Source: Zopfochytrium polystomum | Taxonomy: Eukaryota > Chytridiomycota > Chytridiomycetes > Chytridiales > Chytridiaceae | Length of the DNA stretch: 64,000 bases | Assembly (NCBI GenBank): GCA_025765615.1 | Contig: JAIVFJ010000002.1 | Span: 310,001 to 374,000 of the forward strand | Direction: 5' to 3' | Shown: positions 24,215-35,298 of the stretch, piece by piece | How positions within the stretch are numbered: position 1 is the stretch's first letter | How the letters are laid out: the number at the start of each line of letters is the position of its first letter | Translations under genes and position numbers: made by a program | Notes under the pieces: model-generated | The model's database searches: none | What the model saw: only the letters and a program-made list of their open reading frames with translations | Told to the model about the DNA's origin: nothing

Positions 24215-24541
24215 GGCGGCCTTCTGTCGCGCGTCACGCTTGTTCTTGCAGAAGAGCACTCGGAGAGAGAAAAAACGAGTGACATACCCTTGTCAAAAAG
24301 CTTGTCGAGGACTTGCTTGCAGGTGTGCCACAACTGACAAACCCGCAAACGAGACAAGCAAATGAGACATATTATTTTCAGAAATGATAACAGCGGTCGG
24401 TCGGCACCGACTTGTGCTACCACAACGATACGCTCAACGCTGACCCTCCCCAGCCATACCATAATTGCACCATTGGCTTGCCTCCCACTCCTATTTATTA
24501 CTGAACAATCCACCCACAACACATTCTATGGGTCGCCTATT
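24215..24541. other. Intergenic between MAK5 and the condensation-fold gene
   Basis: Upstream of MAK5 on the minus strand. A frame open upstream of the chosen MAK5 ATG (non-ATG) was not used. Nothing else can be supported. Confidence 0.5.
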
Positions 24542-27500
24542 CTATTGGTCAACTTGCAACTGCGAATCAGAATCCGCTCTTGAGCTGAGAAAGACGCTGG
24601 AATAATATCTTACACCATGGTTAGATGGTTACAGAGAAGATTCATCTTGACTTGAGCGACTTACCGTGAAATCATATTGTTGATAATGAGCTTCCGAGAC
24701 CCGAATTCAATTCCCTCTAATGTAGTCATGTACTTGGCAACCCACTTGGATACCTGATCATCATCAAACTTTGATCTCCGATATCTCAGTGCCCCAGCAA
24801 TTTTGTCCGCTCCTTCAGCCAGAATAAGTTTTAAGTCTGCACCTGATGCCTTGTCTGCAGACCAGAGCCGACAATACGACACGTCGTGGTCACCTGTATT
24901 GACGGTAAAGGAGCCTTCCAAGGGAAGCAATTCCCTAAGGCCAATCCCAGCGTACTGCCAGACCTGTGTGTCTTTCCGGCTGAAGTAGCAGAACTCGACC
25001 GGAAACTCTTCTGGCAGTTGGTGCTGTTTTGCTAGAGCCGCGTAAGGTGTTCCTTGGGCCTGTCTTCGCGCCTCACGAATTTGCTTCGACAACACTCCCA
25101 CTAGAGAATTAAAGGTAACTCCCTTCGCTCCTAGGTCCAGTTTCATCGGAACGCTGTCTGACAAAGGTCCAACGAGTGCACCGCTCTTTCGGAAATCTGC
25201 GCGATATCCTAAAAGAAATTTGTCTTGTCCCACAATGTGTTTAAGCATGACGGCGAAGGCACCCAGACAGACAGACTCTGCGGATGATAGTTGGCGACGA
25301 TCTGAGTCTCCGGTCGGGCCAGTGTCATCCTGATCATCAAACTCTTCGCCGCGCGGCATTGGCGTGCCACCTTCGTCAGTGCTTGATGTTTCCGAATCTT
25401 GACCGCTTGGTATCCGCCTGTGATGGGTGGCTCGTCTTTGCAAAATGGCCAGCCGGCAGCCCTCTTTGAAGTTGCGGAGGTTTTGGACAATATCCGTAGG
25501 GACCTCAAAAGGAATACTCCCCCAGCTGTTTTCAATCGCATGTAAGCCCTCTTTCCTCGCCGTCAACGATGCTAAAGAGATAGGTGAAAGTCGATTTTCT
25601 GTTGTGGGCGGTTTCAATATTTTCTTCAACCGAATGCTCATGTCGTCATTTGTGTCAAGTGCGTTTTGTGCCGCCTTGAGCTGCGTCGCTGCGCTGTCCA
25701 GCTCTCTTTGGCATTTGAGAATTTTCCTCTCAAGTGCGTACTTGATCTTGGTTTGTTCTTGAAGACTTTCTTTTACTCTGTTTCGGACATATTCGGAGAG
25801 TGCCAGAATTTTGCGGCGGTCTTTCGTGAGAAGTCCCAACATGATAAGTTGCTCGTCGCTTATGGCTGAAAATGTCTCCAACGTCATGTGTGCCGTGCTC
25901 AAGCGGCTTTGAACTTCTGGAGGCACGTCATGCTTCGCAAGTAACGCAGTAACATTATCCTCCACCGCTTCCTCGCCAAGTACAACTCTGATGATTGCAG
26001 CCTTGGCCGCTTTCGTAACCTCAATGACTTCATGGGAAACTGGATCGACATAAGTTTCGACAGGCCCAAAACTGTCCAAGTCGATTTGCATACGCTGCTG
26101 TTTTAAGTCTACCAATTCATTTTCCAGCTCCCCCTTTCGTCGAGTAAGGCTTGCTACTTGTAACCGATGTGCCTCCACATCCACGGTAAGGCGTCTTAAT
26201 TGGTTTTCGATCTCTTCACGCTCTCGACCCTCAATTGAGTCCTGTACCGTCTCTATACATAAGTCTTTCCAAAAAATGTACGCTTGGCGGTGTGGCTTCA
26301 ATGAATATGCAAAATCAATGAAATCATCCGCTTCCTCCTTCGTCACATATTGCTCAATGTACTGCATCCACGCGTCTTTGTCCTGCCGACTATCGGGATG
26401 ATTCTGTTTTCGAATCGCATTTGCGTACGTTGAGAAGATCTCTCGCATAACGAATTGGCAAGAGACTTCATCTACCACAGCCGTAGATCCAACCAGAACA
26501 ACAACAGGTGGTGCCTCTTGTTGGGAAGCGACTGGCACCGTAACAAGCAAGTGAAATGGTTTGTCTAGTCCCTCGAAGCTGTGAAGCCAATCTGGAACCA
26601 AGTCCTTGTCGTTGTGATTGGTCTCAACATCGGTTACGAAGCGGTCTGGCCGGAAGGTTGACCAAGCTGATTTTTCAAAAATCCCAAGAACGTCCCCGTC
26701 TACGATTTTCGCATTCCGCCAAAAGCGAGTGCAGAGCACCTTGTACTCGGAGCAGATCTTGTTGACAACTGTTTGGAAAACCCTCAGGTCCAAAGCTGAC
26801 TCTAATTGGTAGGCTTGAACAACAAAGTGAGAGGCTTTTTCGGCAAGGCGAAGCCCTTCACTCGCTCCCTCGAGCTCATCATGGCTGGGACAAACAAGTG
26901 AAAATATTCGCATTTGGTGCGGCGTGACAGGATACTTGTGAAAATTTCGATTTAAGCCCGGCGGTCCGTCGTCAAAAACGTAGTCATCCTCGTCGGCACT
27001 TTCATCGACAGCATCGCTTTGCCGCATCGTCGTGGTTTTTTGAAGACGAGTTTCCGCGCCTGGATCAGGTCTGAGAGAGTCGATTGAACAATTATTTGCA
27101 ATGAGCAAAATGTGGCCTCTTGCTAAACTTACAACACGTTTGGTGTTGACCGACCGCTTCGAACTGCAGGCTGCAAAAGAGTAAGTGTTCAATCGGGCTA
27201 AACATTAAGCGCTACCTTCTTTCTTTTGTCAGTCCCAAGTGCCCCTGACCCAAGTCGACTGTTTCCCATAATGCTATTCGACTCCAGTGATCCCTTGGTT
27301 GATATATTCCACGGATGCGGGTGCTCCACGACCAGGGGTTTCTGTTTCCTAGAAATATGATTCTTCCGCACAGTTGCATCGACCTCTTCATGACTGAGGG
27401 AACCTTGCGCCTTCAATTCTGATTCTTCCTCCGAGTTGAAGCTCTCATTACTTTGTGCAATGGTCCACCGATGAGGGGCGCCACTACGTGGTCGCTCCGA

Positions 27501-28064
27501 CAGCGGGTTTAAAGGCATTGACTGGACGCTAAATGACGAATTGGCAAGGCTGTCACCACTGACATACATGGACGAAGTGAGGGTTCCACCACTCTGAAAA
27601 GTGGACAAGGAACTCTCATATACATCGCTGGTGCGCTCATCCACCTGGTTGATACTCGTGGAGAGGTTTGCCGAGTTTGGCCGCACCATTGTCGAAGAAA
27701 GGGATGATTCATTGGAGCCGTGTAACCTCTTTTTGCGCAGGGATGGCAATGGCTTTTTCGAATTCGTTTGTAGATTTGGGAGAGATCCAGCTCCCCTCTC
27801 TGTGAATCTAGTCCCTGCAGCTGCTGGTTTTGCGGCGCCAAGTCGTCGTGCACTTGATAAACTGGCTGTCGATGATGCTGCCAAACTCGATGTTGATTTC
27901 GTCTTTGGTCCAGATGAATTTCCTGAGGATCCACTTGTGGTAGCCTTCGGTTTTAGGGCAGTGTCTAACGTGTGGAGCCTCCGTTGTGTGCCGGAAGCAG
28001 CTGTCACTTCTTCCCTTTTCCGACGGACCATGTCTCTGAAAGAGGCTCGGTCGTCGCTGCTCAT
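24542..28064 (-). CDS. Condensation-domain-like (CoA-acyltransferase fold) protein with internal coiled coil and SAM-like domain
   Basis: Four exons, complement(join(24542..24596,24665..27070,27133..27170,27216..28064)), give about 1115 aa. Residues 1-295 are Ser/Lys-rich and disordered. From ~340 the first half of an NRPS-condensation-like fold is visible (YPVTPHQMRIF, then a lobe ending VVVLVGSTAVVDEVSCQF). A long coiled coil (~570-640) and a SAM-like helical segment (~680-725, MTLETFSAISDEQLIMLG) come next. From ~830 the second half of the fold is recognisable (LGAFAVMLKHIVGQDKFLLG, VGPLSDSVPMKLDLG and a final strand-helix region). The catalytic HHxxxDG is replaced by VGSTAVVDE, so condensation or acyl transfer is unlikely. 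A scaffold or binding role is inference. No A, T or TE domains lie nearby. Without the last intron the protein would stop at MISR. Confidence 0.75.
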
Positions 28065-29119
28065 CTTCGCGCACTGTGCCACAAATAAGTGATGGTTTGG
28101 GAAAAAATTTCTTCAGTCACCTTCTGTCTCCGCGTCGAGAGGAGCAGGACTGAATTTTTGAGATCCTCGTCAAGTTTAACGCCGATTCAAGAAACGAGAG
28201 CAGAAAGGTGGCCGGGACAAGAAAGGTGAACGAACAAAGGGAGATCAAGTAGTTCGGCAGCAATTTTGGTGAAATGCGGTGTCAAGAGCAAGGATCGCAG
28301 CAGCAGGGATCGGAACTCGTCTGTGGACTGACAGGAGGAACAGCGAATGCGACCAAGTGGAAAATGAAACAGATGTCGCTAGCGTCAAACGCAGTGCAGC
28401 TGCGAAGGCAGTCTGACAGATCGAGCGATAGGCAGGTCGAGAAATCGTGAGCGAAGCGCCTGGCCAACTGGAGGGCCGTTCGGAGAAAACTATTTTCTCG
28501 TTCGATTAACTTTTTTTCCACACCCATCCGACTTGTCGCCTCACTTCTCTCTCCACCGTAACAAACTTGCTTGAAGACCGAATGCGCGAAATACGCTCCA
28601 TGATCAAACGAAACATCTGCCGCTTAAAACATTGTCACATCAGTTGCTCCCACCAGCAGCTATAGTCATCACTCGAAACGCTTCCAGCGTAATCAACACG
28701 TGGAAACGTTGCAATCAACTCAACCTCACATTTTGGCCGCGATGAAAATGGGAACCTCCGGCCGGAGGGGCTTAGGTGCCTTTCAATCCTGCCAGGCACT
28801 TGTGAATGTTTACACAGAAGCGAACAATGGTCAGCGGTCCTTCTTTTTAAATCTTAAAACAAAGTCCTTCTGGATCCAATTTGTATCCAACCCATTGATG
28901 TGGGAGCGCGAAACGCCAACAATAGTAATACTCAAAAGCTTGTTCATTTTTTTTTCTCAATGTGGTCGACTTTCTTTTGATGAGATTTATTGCTTGTCAT
29001 CCTTCATTGTCTGTCACAGTTGTTTCTCAACGAAGTTTGGCTGTGAGGTAAACTTTGGCTTGAGCTGGATCCGTACTAGAATATGGTGATACTTGTGAAA
29101 TTCAGATTCGGCTCGACAT
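28065..29119. other. Intergenic, about 1 kb
   Basis: Between the condensation-fold gene (start 28064) and the RAD16 stop, both on minus. No ORF here has recognisable protein features, and no tRNA or repeat was seen. Confidence 0.5.
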
Positions 29120-32100
29120 TCACATCGTGAACAAAAACTGGAAGTCTTCCGCCGACAACTAACATTTGAATGGAGGACGAGGTCAATTTTTCACTCGCTC
29201 TGCAAGTCCTCACCTTTGCCAGCGCGTCAATGTCCTTTCCAACCGTCGACTGAAAAAGCATCTTCTTCTTTTCTTGCAGCTGCAAAATGCGAGACTCAAT
29301 TGAATTCTCAATAATCAGGCGAGTGATTTTGATGGGTCGAGTTTGCCCGAGCCGGTGGATGCGGTCGAATGCTTGGTCTTCGGCGGCCGGGTTCCACCAC
29401 CTTACGCGCGGCAATCGATGAGATAATGCATAATGAATTGTGGAGGTACAGGACTTACGGATCGAGAACTGAAAAGCAGTTAATAGCAGAATGGCCCACA
29501 ATTAGTTGGTCACAGTGCTTTCTGGTCAATTTTTCATTTCAAACTTACTAAACACTCTTGAAGCCTCCGTCAAGTTTAACGCTACCCCACCCGCTTTAAG
29601 CGAAACAAGGAAGACTGTGACGGCAGGATCTGTGGTGAAGCTCTTGATGACATTATCTCGTGCCTGTGGAGTCATTCTTCCATCCAATCGAACGAGGGTG
29701 AAGCCGGCTCGTGACAACCGCCACTGAATCAGATCAAGAAAGGCTACGAATTGAGAAAACACGATCGACTTCATCGTTGCGTCATCTCTTTGCAGAGCCG
29801 TTAGCTCCTCAACAAGAGCTGCATGAAGGTTAACAGATCGAAAGGCTGCAGCGATTCTCCTCTACCTTCAATCTTCGTACTGCTTCTCCACTGGCTCATG
29901 TCGATGTAGTTGACAACAGAGAGACGAGCGCTGTCAGAGGCACCAGACTTTCCAACGTACTCGGGCTGCGTCAAATCAATTGACAGTGGTCTGAAACAGA
30001 CAGGGCAAGTGCATGACTTGTCGTCCGGGGCCGATACCATGTATTCTCTGACGTCTTCACGGCAGAAAAGGTGCTTGCACTTTGAGATCACTGCATCTTC
30101 GGCGGGCTCTTGGCATATGCCGCACACAAGATTCTCCGACTAAAAAAGGTGGTTGGCACAGAAATAAGCCACGCACAAAACTAACATTAGTTCCCTTTTG
30201 ATTCATCTTTGTCAAAACCAAGTCCGGATGGTTCACGGTCATCCTCATTCGTGACAGCAACGAGAAAATACTTGCGTAATTGTTCAAAACAGTATTCGCA
30301 GCGACGTACGTCGAAAATTGCCGCTTTGAGTCTGAGTACAAACTCTCGTACAGCTCCTCTTCGGCCTCATTGAATAGATCTTTCCGAACGGTGACAACTC
30401 GCGGCGGCAAGCCCAAATCGTCCGCCCTCTCCACTTTAGTCCGCCGCAGCATGATTCGATCAAGCAGGACACCCAGCTTTTGAAAGGCGATAAGACCGTC
30501 TCCAGAGCCGCCATACTTTTGAATGGGTTTGAGAATTTCCATGTTCCACCAGCAAAAGTGTTGATGGGAAATATGCCCACAGTAATCTGCAATAAACCGT
30601 CAGAGCGGTGGTGCGGTCAGACAAGGACACGAACCGCAGTGTCGATGATCGGAAAAGCTCCACTTGATTGACTTGCATGGGCAACTCTTGCAAAAGTAGT
30701 ACGAGAAGGGGTCTGAAGCCAAGTGACCGTCAATGAATGGCAAGAGAAGGACGCATCGAAGTGCCCACCAGAGTTCAAGAACCGAATCAAAGAGTAAAGC
30801 TCTCCCACACGGTTTTGCAGTGGTGTGCCAGTGAGGGACCATTTATAACGGCAGTCCAAGCTGAAAACAGCTTTTGCTGTCGAGCAACTTCGGTCCTTGA
30901 TGGAATGCGCCTCATCCAGAATCACGCGACCCCACTTGATCGAATGAATCAGAGACTTTTCTTTCACCAAAGCGCCTTTCCGTTTAAAGCCATACTGCTG
31001 TTTCCGGTAGCCTCCCTCCACAATGGCATAGGTGGAAAGAACAACATCATGGCTTGCCAGCGCTTCGGCAGACGTTTCACGATTTTGGCCTAGAAACGAG
31101 CACCATATCTCAACTTGTTGCTTGTCCTGTGCGTCAACTGACCATGGTAAACACAGACACTTAAAACATCCGGCGCGACTCGTTCCTTTATTTCTGCGAG
31201 CCATTGCAGAATGGCCACAGTTGGTGTGAGAATAAGATTCGGCTTCACATCGCGTCGCGTAACCAGTAGCGAAATGAGCTGAATTGTTTTCCCCATTCCC
31301 ATTTCATCGGCAAGGATTCCTCCATTGAACTGACTCAGTTCCTGGTTTTGCAGCCAGCTCACACCTAATACATGGTGAGAAAGGATTTGGCACGGTGAGT
31401 CCCCCACCTTCCAACTGGAATGGAAGAAGCTTCAAGCGTATGTCCTCGGGTTGCGAAATTTGATCAGTTTTTGAGATTGGCGTTGAGCCAAGCTCCGCCC
31501 AAACCGTAGCGAGCTCGGGGTGATTAAGAAGCAATCGCTCCTGGGACTGGTCAGGGCACTGAAAAAGGAATCACTGGTGCACGAAGCCATACCGCCATGG
31601 GAATAGTTTTCGGCTTCTTTGGCCGTGTCCCCCGCGGTTGGCGACGTCTCCGGCCGGGTGCCTCACCCTCCTCTTCCGAGTTAGAGAGTTCCCCAACTTC
31701 GCTCAACTCGTTTGACCCTTCAGACTCCTCCTCTTTTGCTTGCGGCTGCGATGGACCAGCAACGGAGTGTTGCTCGCTGTTGGCAGCAGCGCGGTCGAGC
31801 ATCTTAACGATGACTGCGGACTTTCTTGGACGCTTGCTGGCCAGTGCTTCGTCATCGCTGTCGGGCTTGTACTCGGAATCGTCGTCGTCGTCGTCGTTCA
31901 CTTCCGAGCTGGGAAAATACTCATCTGAAGCCTCTGAGTCTTTTGAGTCACTTTCCGCTGCTTTACGCTTGCCATTGCTGGGCTTGCTGGTCGATGGCAC
32001 TTCAGTCGACAACTTTCGCGCCACTGACGAACGGCTTGGGGGAGGAATAGGTTCAAAGTCGTCGTCGGACGAGTGATCATCGCCATTCGGCAGGACTTCG

Positions 32101-32411
32101 GGTGCTTTTCCTTTACCGTTAACTGAGCGCGTGGTGACCGAAGCCACAGGCCTCCTTCCTTTTCGTAAAGTTGGAGCGGGTGTCGTTACAGGTCCTGGGG
32201 AGACAAGCTCGTCGACCGGATCTTGCGTCGGCGAGCCGGGGGTGCTTTGGGAAACAGGAGTCGAAGCGGAGTCGCGAGGATTTCCGTTTCCTCGACCACG
32301 ACCTCGACCACCTCCTCGACCGCGTCCACGACCGCGCTCGCTCGTCGGTTGCGAGTTAACGTCCGCCTCTCCCACAGCCGCTGCTCTTGTCGCTGATCTT
32401 GTTCTGGGCAT
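29120..32411 (-). CDS. RAD16: SNF2-family ATPase with RING finger, Rad16 (global genome nucleotide excision repair)
   Basis: Eleven exons, complement(join(29120..29158,29214..29400,29459..29468,29549..29818,29866..30139,30186..30586,30635..30712,30769..31089,31143..31364,31408..31558,31593..32411)), give 923 aa. A disordered N-terminus with Arg-Gly repeats precedes a SNF2 ATPase: [13 protein letters not shown] (Walker A), DEAH (II) and [10 protein letters not shown] (III). A Cys-rich insert (FCKSCPC, HRHC, YCGH) is the Rad16 zinc element. A C3HC4 RING finger ([20 protein letters not shown] to CPVC) sits inside the ATPase. The second lobe carries [36 protein letters not shown] and a C-terminus near EDFQFLFTM. 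In yeast Rad16 with Rad7 finds lesions in silent DNA and has ubiquitin-ligase activity. Exon 29459..29468 is only 10 nt. Confidence 0.95.
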
Positions 32412-32727
32412 GCTGGGATACTAGATGACAAGGATTGGCAAAGTCCGTCCGGCTTGTCGGACTGGAATGGGAAGATCAATCAGATCGGCCGCAAGAACAA
32501 ATTTGATGGGCCACGCTCGACTACAAGGCGTAAAGCCGCCGAAAGGGGAGCCTTTGGAAGGTATCACACAATGCATGCCGAAATTAAACAAAAACCTCGA
32601 GAATGATATATATGTTGGGTTACTTAATCCTTATCAACAGAAAGCCAAAGGTCGATGAAATCACGTCGCTAAACAACGCCCGAGAGCGTCTGATAGAAGG
32701 AAATATATTTCGAAATCAGTAGCGAGG
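32412..32727. other. Intergenic between RAD16 and the Tubby gene
   Basis: RAD16 promoter region and Tubby 3' flank, both minus. No features are evident. Confidence 0.5.
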
Positions 32728-34415
32728 CTATTCACACGCCAGCTTCGCATCGAAACTGCGAAAGGATCAGCCAGTGCAGGTGCGCAATATACACACCTAG
32801 TCAGTGCTATAGCAAACGCTTGAACGGCAGACAAGGGATATCTGAAGTCCAAAGCAAATCGGTTTTCATTCACTAAAAAACGGTCGTTCAGAAGAGGTCA
32901 ATCGTACAACCATAAAAGGCTTTCGTACCTCGACCAAATTGCATGATTATATAATCCACTACAACCAACCGGTTAAACAAGAAAAAGAGAGCAGAACCTA
33001 CAATCATCGTCATGCACAATCTGAAAGTTTTTCACTGACGCTAATAATACTCGAGAATTGAAATTGAGCACAAAGGATTGGGTATCTAAAATTCGTAAGA
33101 GATTATCAAGCACTGAATGTTCCAGATACTTGCCTTCGTTCCACTGTGGAGTTTTGTTCTGAAGAACGACAATATCTTGGTCCATCCCAGTCTTGGCTCT
33201 CTCTGACAGAGATTCTCCCTCCTGAATGGATCAGCTGTCAGGCAAGCCGGTTTGGTTAGGCTCAGATGGTGGATTACAAACATGGCGAGGTCGAATTTCA
33301 ACCCTCTTTCCATCTTTCATCATTGCCGGAAGTATGACTTTCATTTTTCGTGGTCCTTTAAATCCAAGCACATTGGGTTCCTTTGTAAAATATTGAGGCA
33401 ACTGCTGATGAAAAAAAAAGGGCTACTTACATACAGAACTGCACCAAGTTCTTGGCGGATAGTCGCTGAATCACTTTTTTGCTTTGTCGGATTGCCTCCA
33501 TTGTCAAAAACTGAGAACGAGGTGCCGAGAAAATTGGACCTTGGACTGCAGTCAGGTGCGGTTTGATTGAACTTGATTTGCACTGACCTGACTTTTCCAA
33601 CCACATTACCTTTCAATTTCGTCGACACAAATGGTGCGGTTGAGATAACGTAGTTTGAAGATTTGCTTTTCTTCCGTTTCCGCGCAGAAAGAGCGAAGAC
33701 GCATGTGTTCTCATTCTCTTCGATGAGTAATTCATAGACAGGGAAGAGCTTCTCCATTCCTTCCTTGCGCCGAATAATTGTGCATTTCACTTCCTGACCA
33801 ATGGGTATAGGACTGCACAAACCAGTATCAGAGAAGGAAGTGCGGCAGACTTAATCACTGGGTGGTTTCACAGGCACTACTTACTTAACAAGGAAGTCTT
33901 CCATGAAATTTCCCAAAGAGGCACCGCGAATAACTGCCTCGAAGTCTCTATCATCACCAAGATTCAAACCTCCCAATCTTTGACCTCCAATGACTGGCTG
34001 GATAGGAGCATCCTGTGACGTTCGAGACGGAGGATGAGCATTGTCAGTTTCTGTCCCTCGCTCTAAATTTGGAATATGTGGCTGAGAAGCTGAGTTCGCC
34101 TCGATGGGATCGACGATGTCATCATCTGAGGCAGAGTCAGAATCGTCAATTGCCGTGACATTTTCTGCGGGTTGTACGTTTTAGTCACTACCGAGTTATA
34201 CGTACACAAATTCTTACTGAGCTTTGAGGAGATGCGCCGAAAGAGATTCGGACTTCAAACGAAAGTTTCTTGAGCCAATTTCTCTCGCAAGCGACATTCT
34301 CAAACAATCATTCTACCATACCTTGCAGGGGCTGAGGATGATGTTGAAGACGAGCTTCCTGCCGTCGACGAGAAAGATGTGTCCATTGTATTTGTAAGTC
34401 GGTTGGTCTGTTCAT
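32728..34415 (-). CDS. Tubby-like protein (TUB domain)
   Basis: Exons supported from the 3' end are complement(32728..32755, 32797..32872, 32929..32958, 33002..33085, 33134..33221, 33282..33380, 33431..33539, 33588..33812, 33885..~34190), plus one or two 5' exons starting at the ATG at 34415 whose joins are not settled. The TUB domain is complete: [20 protein letters not shown], the basic [14 protein letters not shown] segment and [50 protein letters not shown] and the family terminus FDAKLACE follow. Tubby domains bind phosphoinositides, and TULP3 delivers membrane proteins to cilia. Basic residues in the lipid-binding region are retained. The N-terminus is acidic and disordered ([10 protein letters not shown]). 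One intron has a GC donor. Confidence 0.9.
33086..33133 (-). other. 48-nt GC-AG intron in the Tubby gene
   Basis: The donor reads G|GCAAGT and the acceptor TTTTAG. Splicing joins WNE to DTQSFVLNF, matching the Tubby family. Left unspliced the stretch is open and would add 16 residues. Confidence 0.75.
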
Positions 34416-35084
34416 GGGACACAGGTTCGGTTAGAAGGAGAAACCGACGACCTCCAGACGCCTTGATCACTGCAGAAGAGGACTTTCACCCCGCAATGCA
34501 CTCTTCATGAACAAAATGCGATAACTAGAGGTGGTCGAGCGCGTGGACCGCAATTTTAAGTCCAAGGCAGCGTCTGGAGATAAAATAGGGCGGAAGGAGC
34601 GGTGACTGAACAAAAAAAGAACTGCGAGAACGACGATCGCTGGATCTGAAGCGTATTCGACGTGGCATGCGCTGATTTTCGCGATGGGCATCTGACGAGT
34701 TGTTGGGCGAGGTTGACGGCCAAGGTCAGCCGTGGTGCATCTCACCTGTGTGGAACAGCGACCACCAATTTGTTCGACAATTTCAGCCGGAGCTCGTCCA
34801 AGGTTGTGAAGTCGCGGGTGAGCCAGGTTAGCACGGACGGGTCTGGTCCCCGGCTGTTCTGGGCATCGCCATCAAGGCTTTCTTACTCCATAAAAGCACC
34901 TCACTCTTCGTCACGAAACTGAGCTCTCTCAAAGGGAATGTGTTGTGGTTGGTCTTGGAAGTGCTTCAACGCCTGTATGTTTGTCTTCACTCAATGTAGC
35001 GAGACACCCTCCTCTGTGCCACCCAGGACGACGCAACGCAGAACAAGCTCTAAAGTAGCATGTGGTCCACTGCACACACACACA

Positions 35085-35134
<50 letters not shown>

Positions 35135-35298
35135 ACACGTGCGCGCGCGCGACAGCACCAGCGCAAGCTTGCCAAACCACAAAGGGCAAGCGAGTAGGCG
35201 TTTTTTGTCTGCCACCCCGTGTGCTCTCTCGTGGTTGTTGCCTTGGATCCTCCCTCCCCTTTTCGCCATTTTGGCGAAGAAATATCAATACAAAAACG
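34416..35298. promoter_or_regulatory. Divergent promoter region between Tubby and the 1305-aa gene
   Basis: About 880 bp upstream of both genes. It holds the CA/CG microsatellite described separately. No ORF here is convincing. Confidence 0.5.
35073..35151 (+). repeat. (CA)n microsatellite followed by a (CG)n run
   Basis: About 33 CA units with two small interruptions, ending in GTGCGCGCGCGCG. Alternating purine-pyrimidine over about 79 bp is Z-DNA prone. It lies about 150 bp before the start codon of the plus-strand gene. Confidence 0.95.

Noticed and set aside
24542..28064. Calling the condensation-like protein part of an NRPS cluster
   Set aside because: No adenylation, carrier or thioesterase domains lie nearby, and the catalytic His-rich motif is lost.
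35062..35298. In-frame upstream extension encoding His-Thr repeats
   Set aside because: It comes from the CA microsatellite and begins with GTG, not ATG. The first ATG in frame is at 35299.
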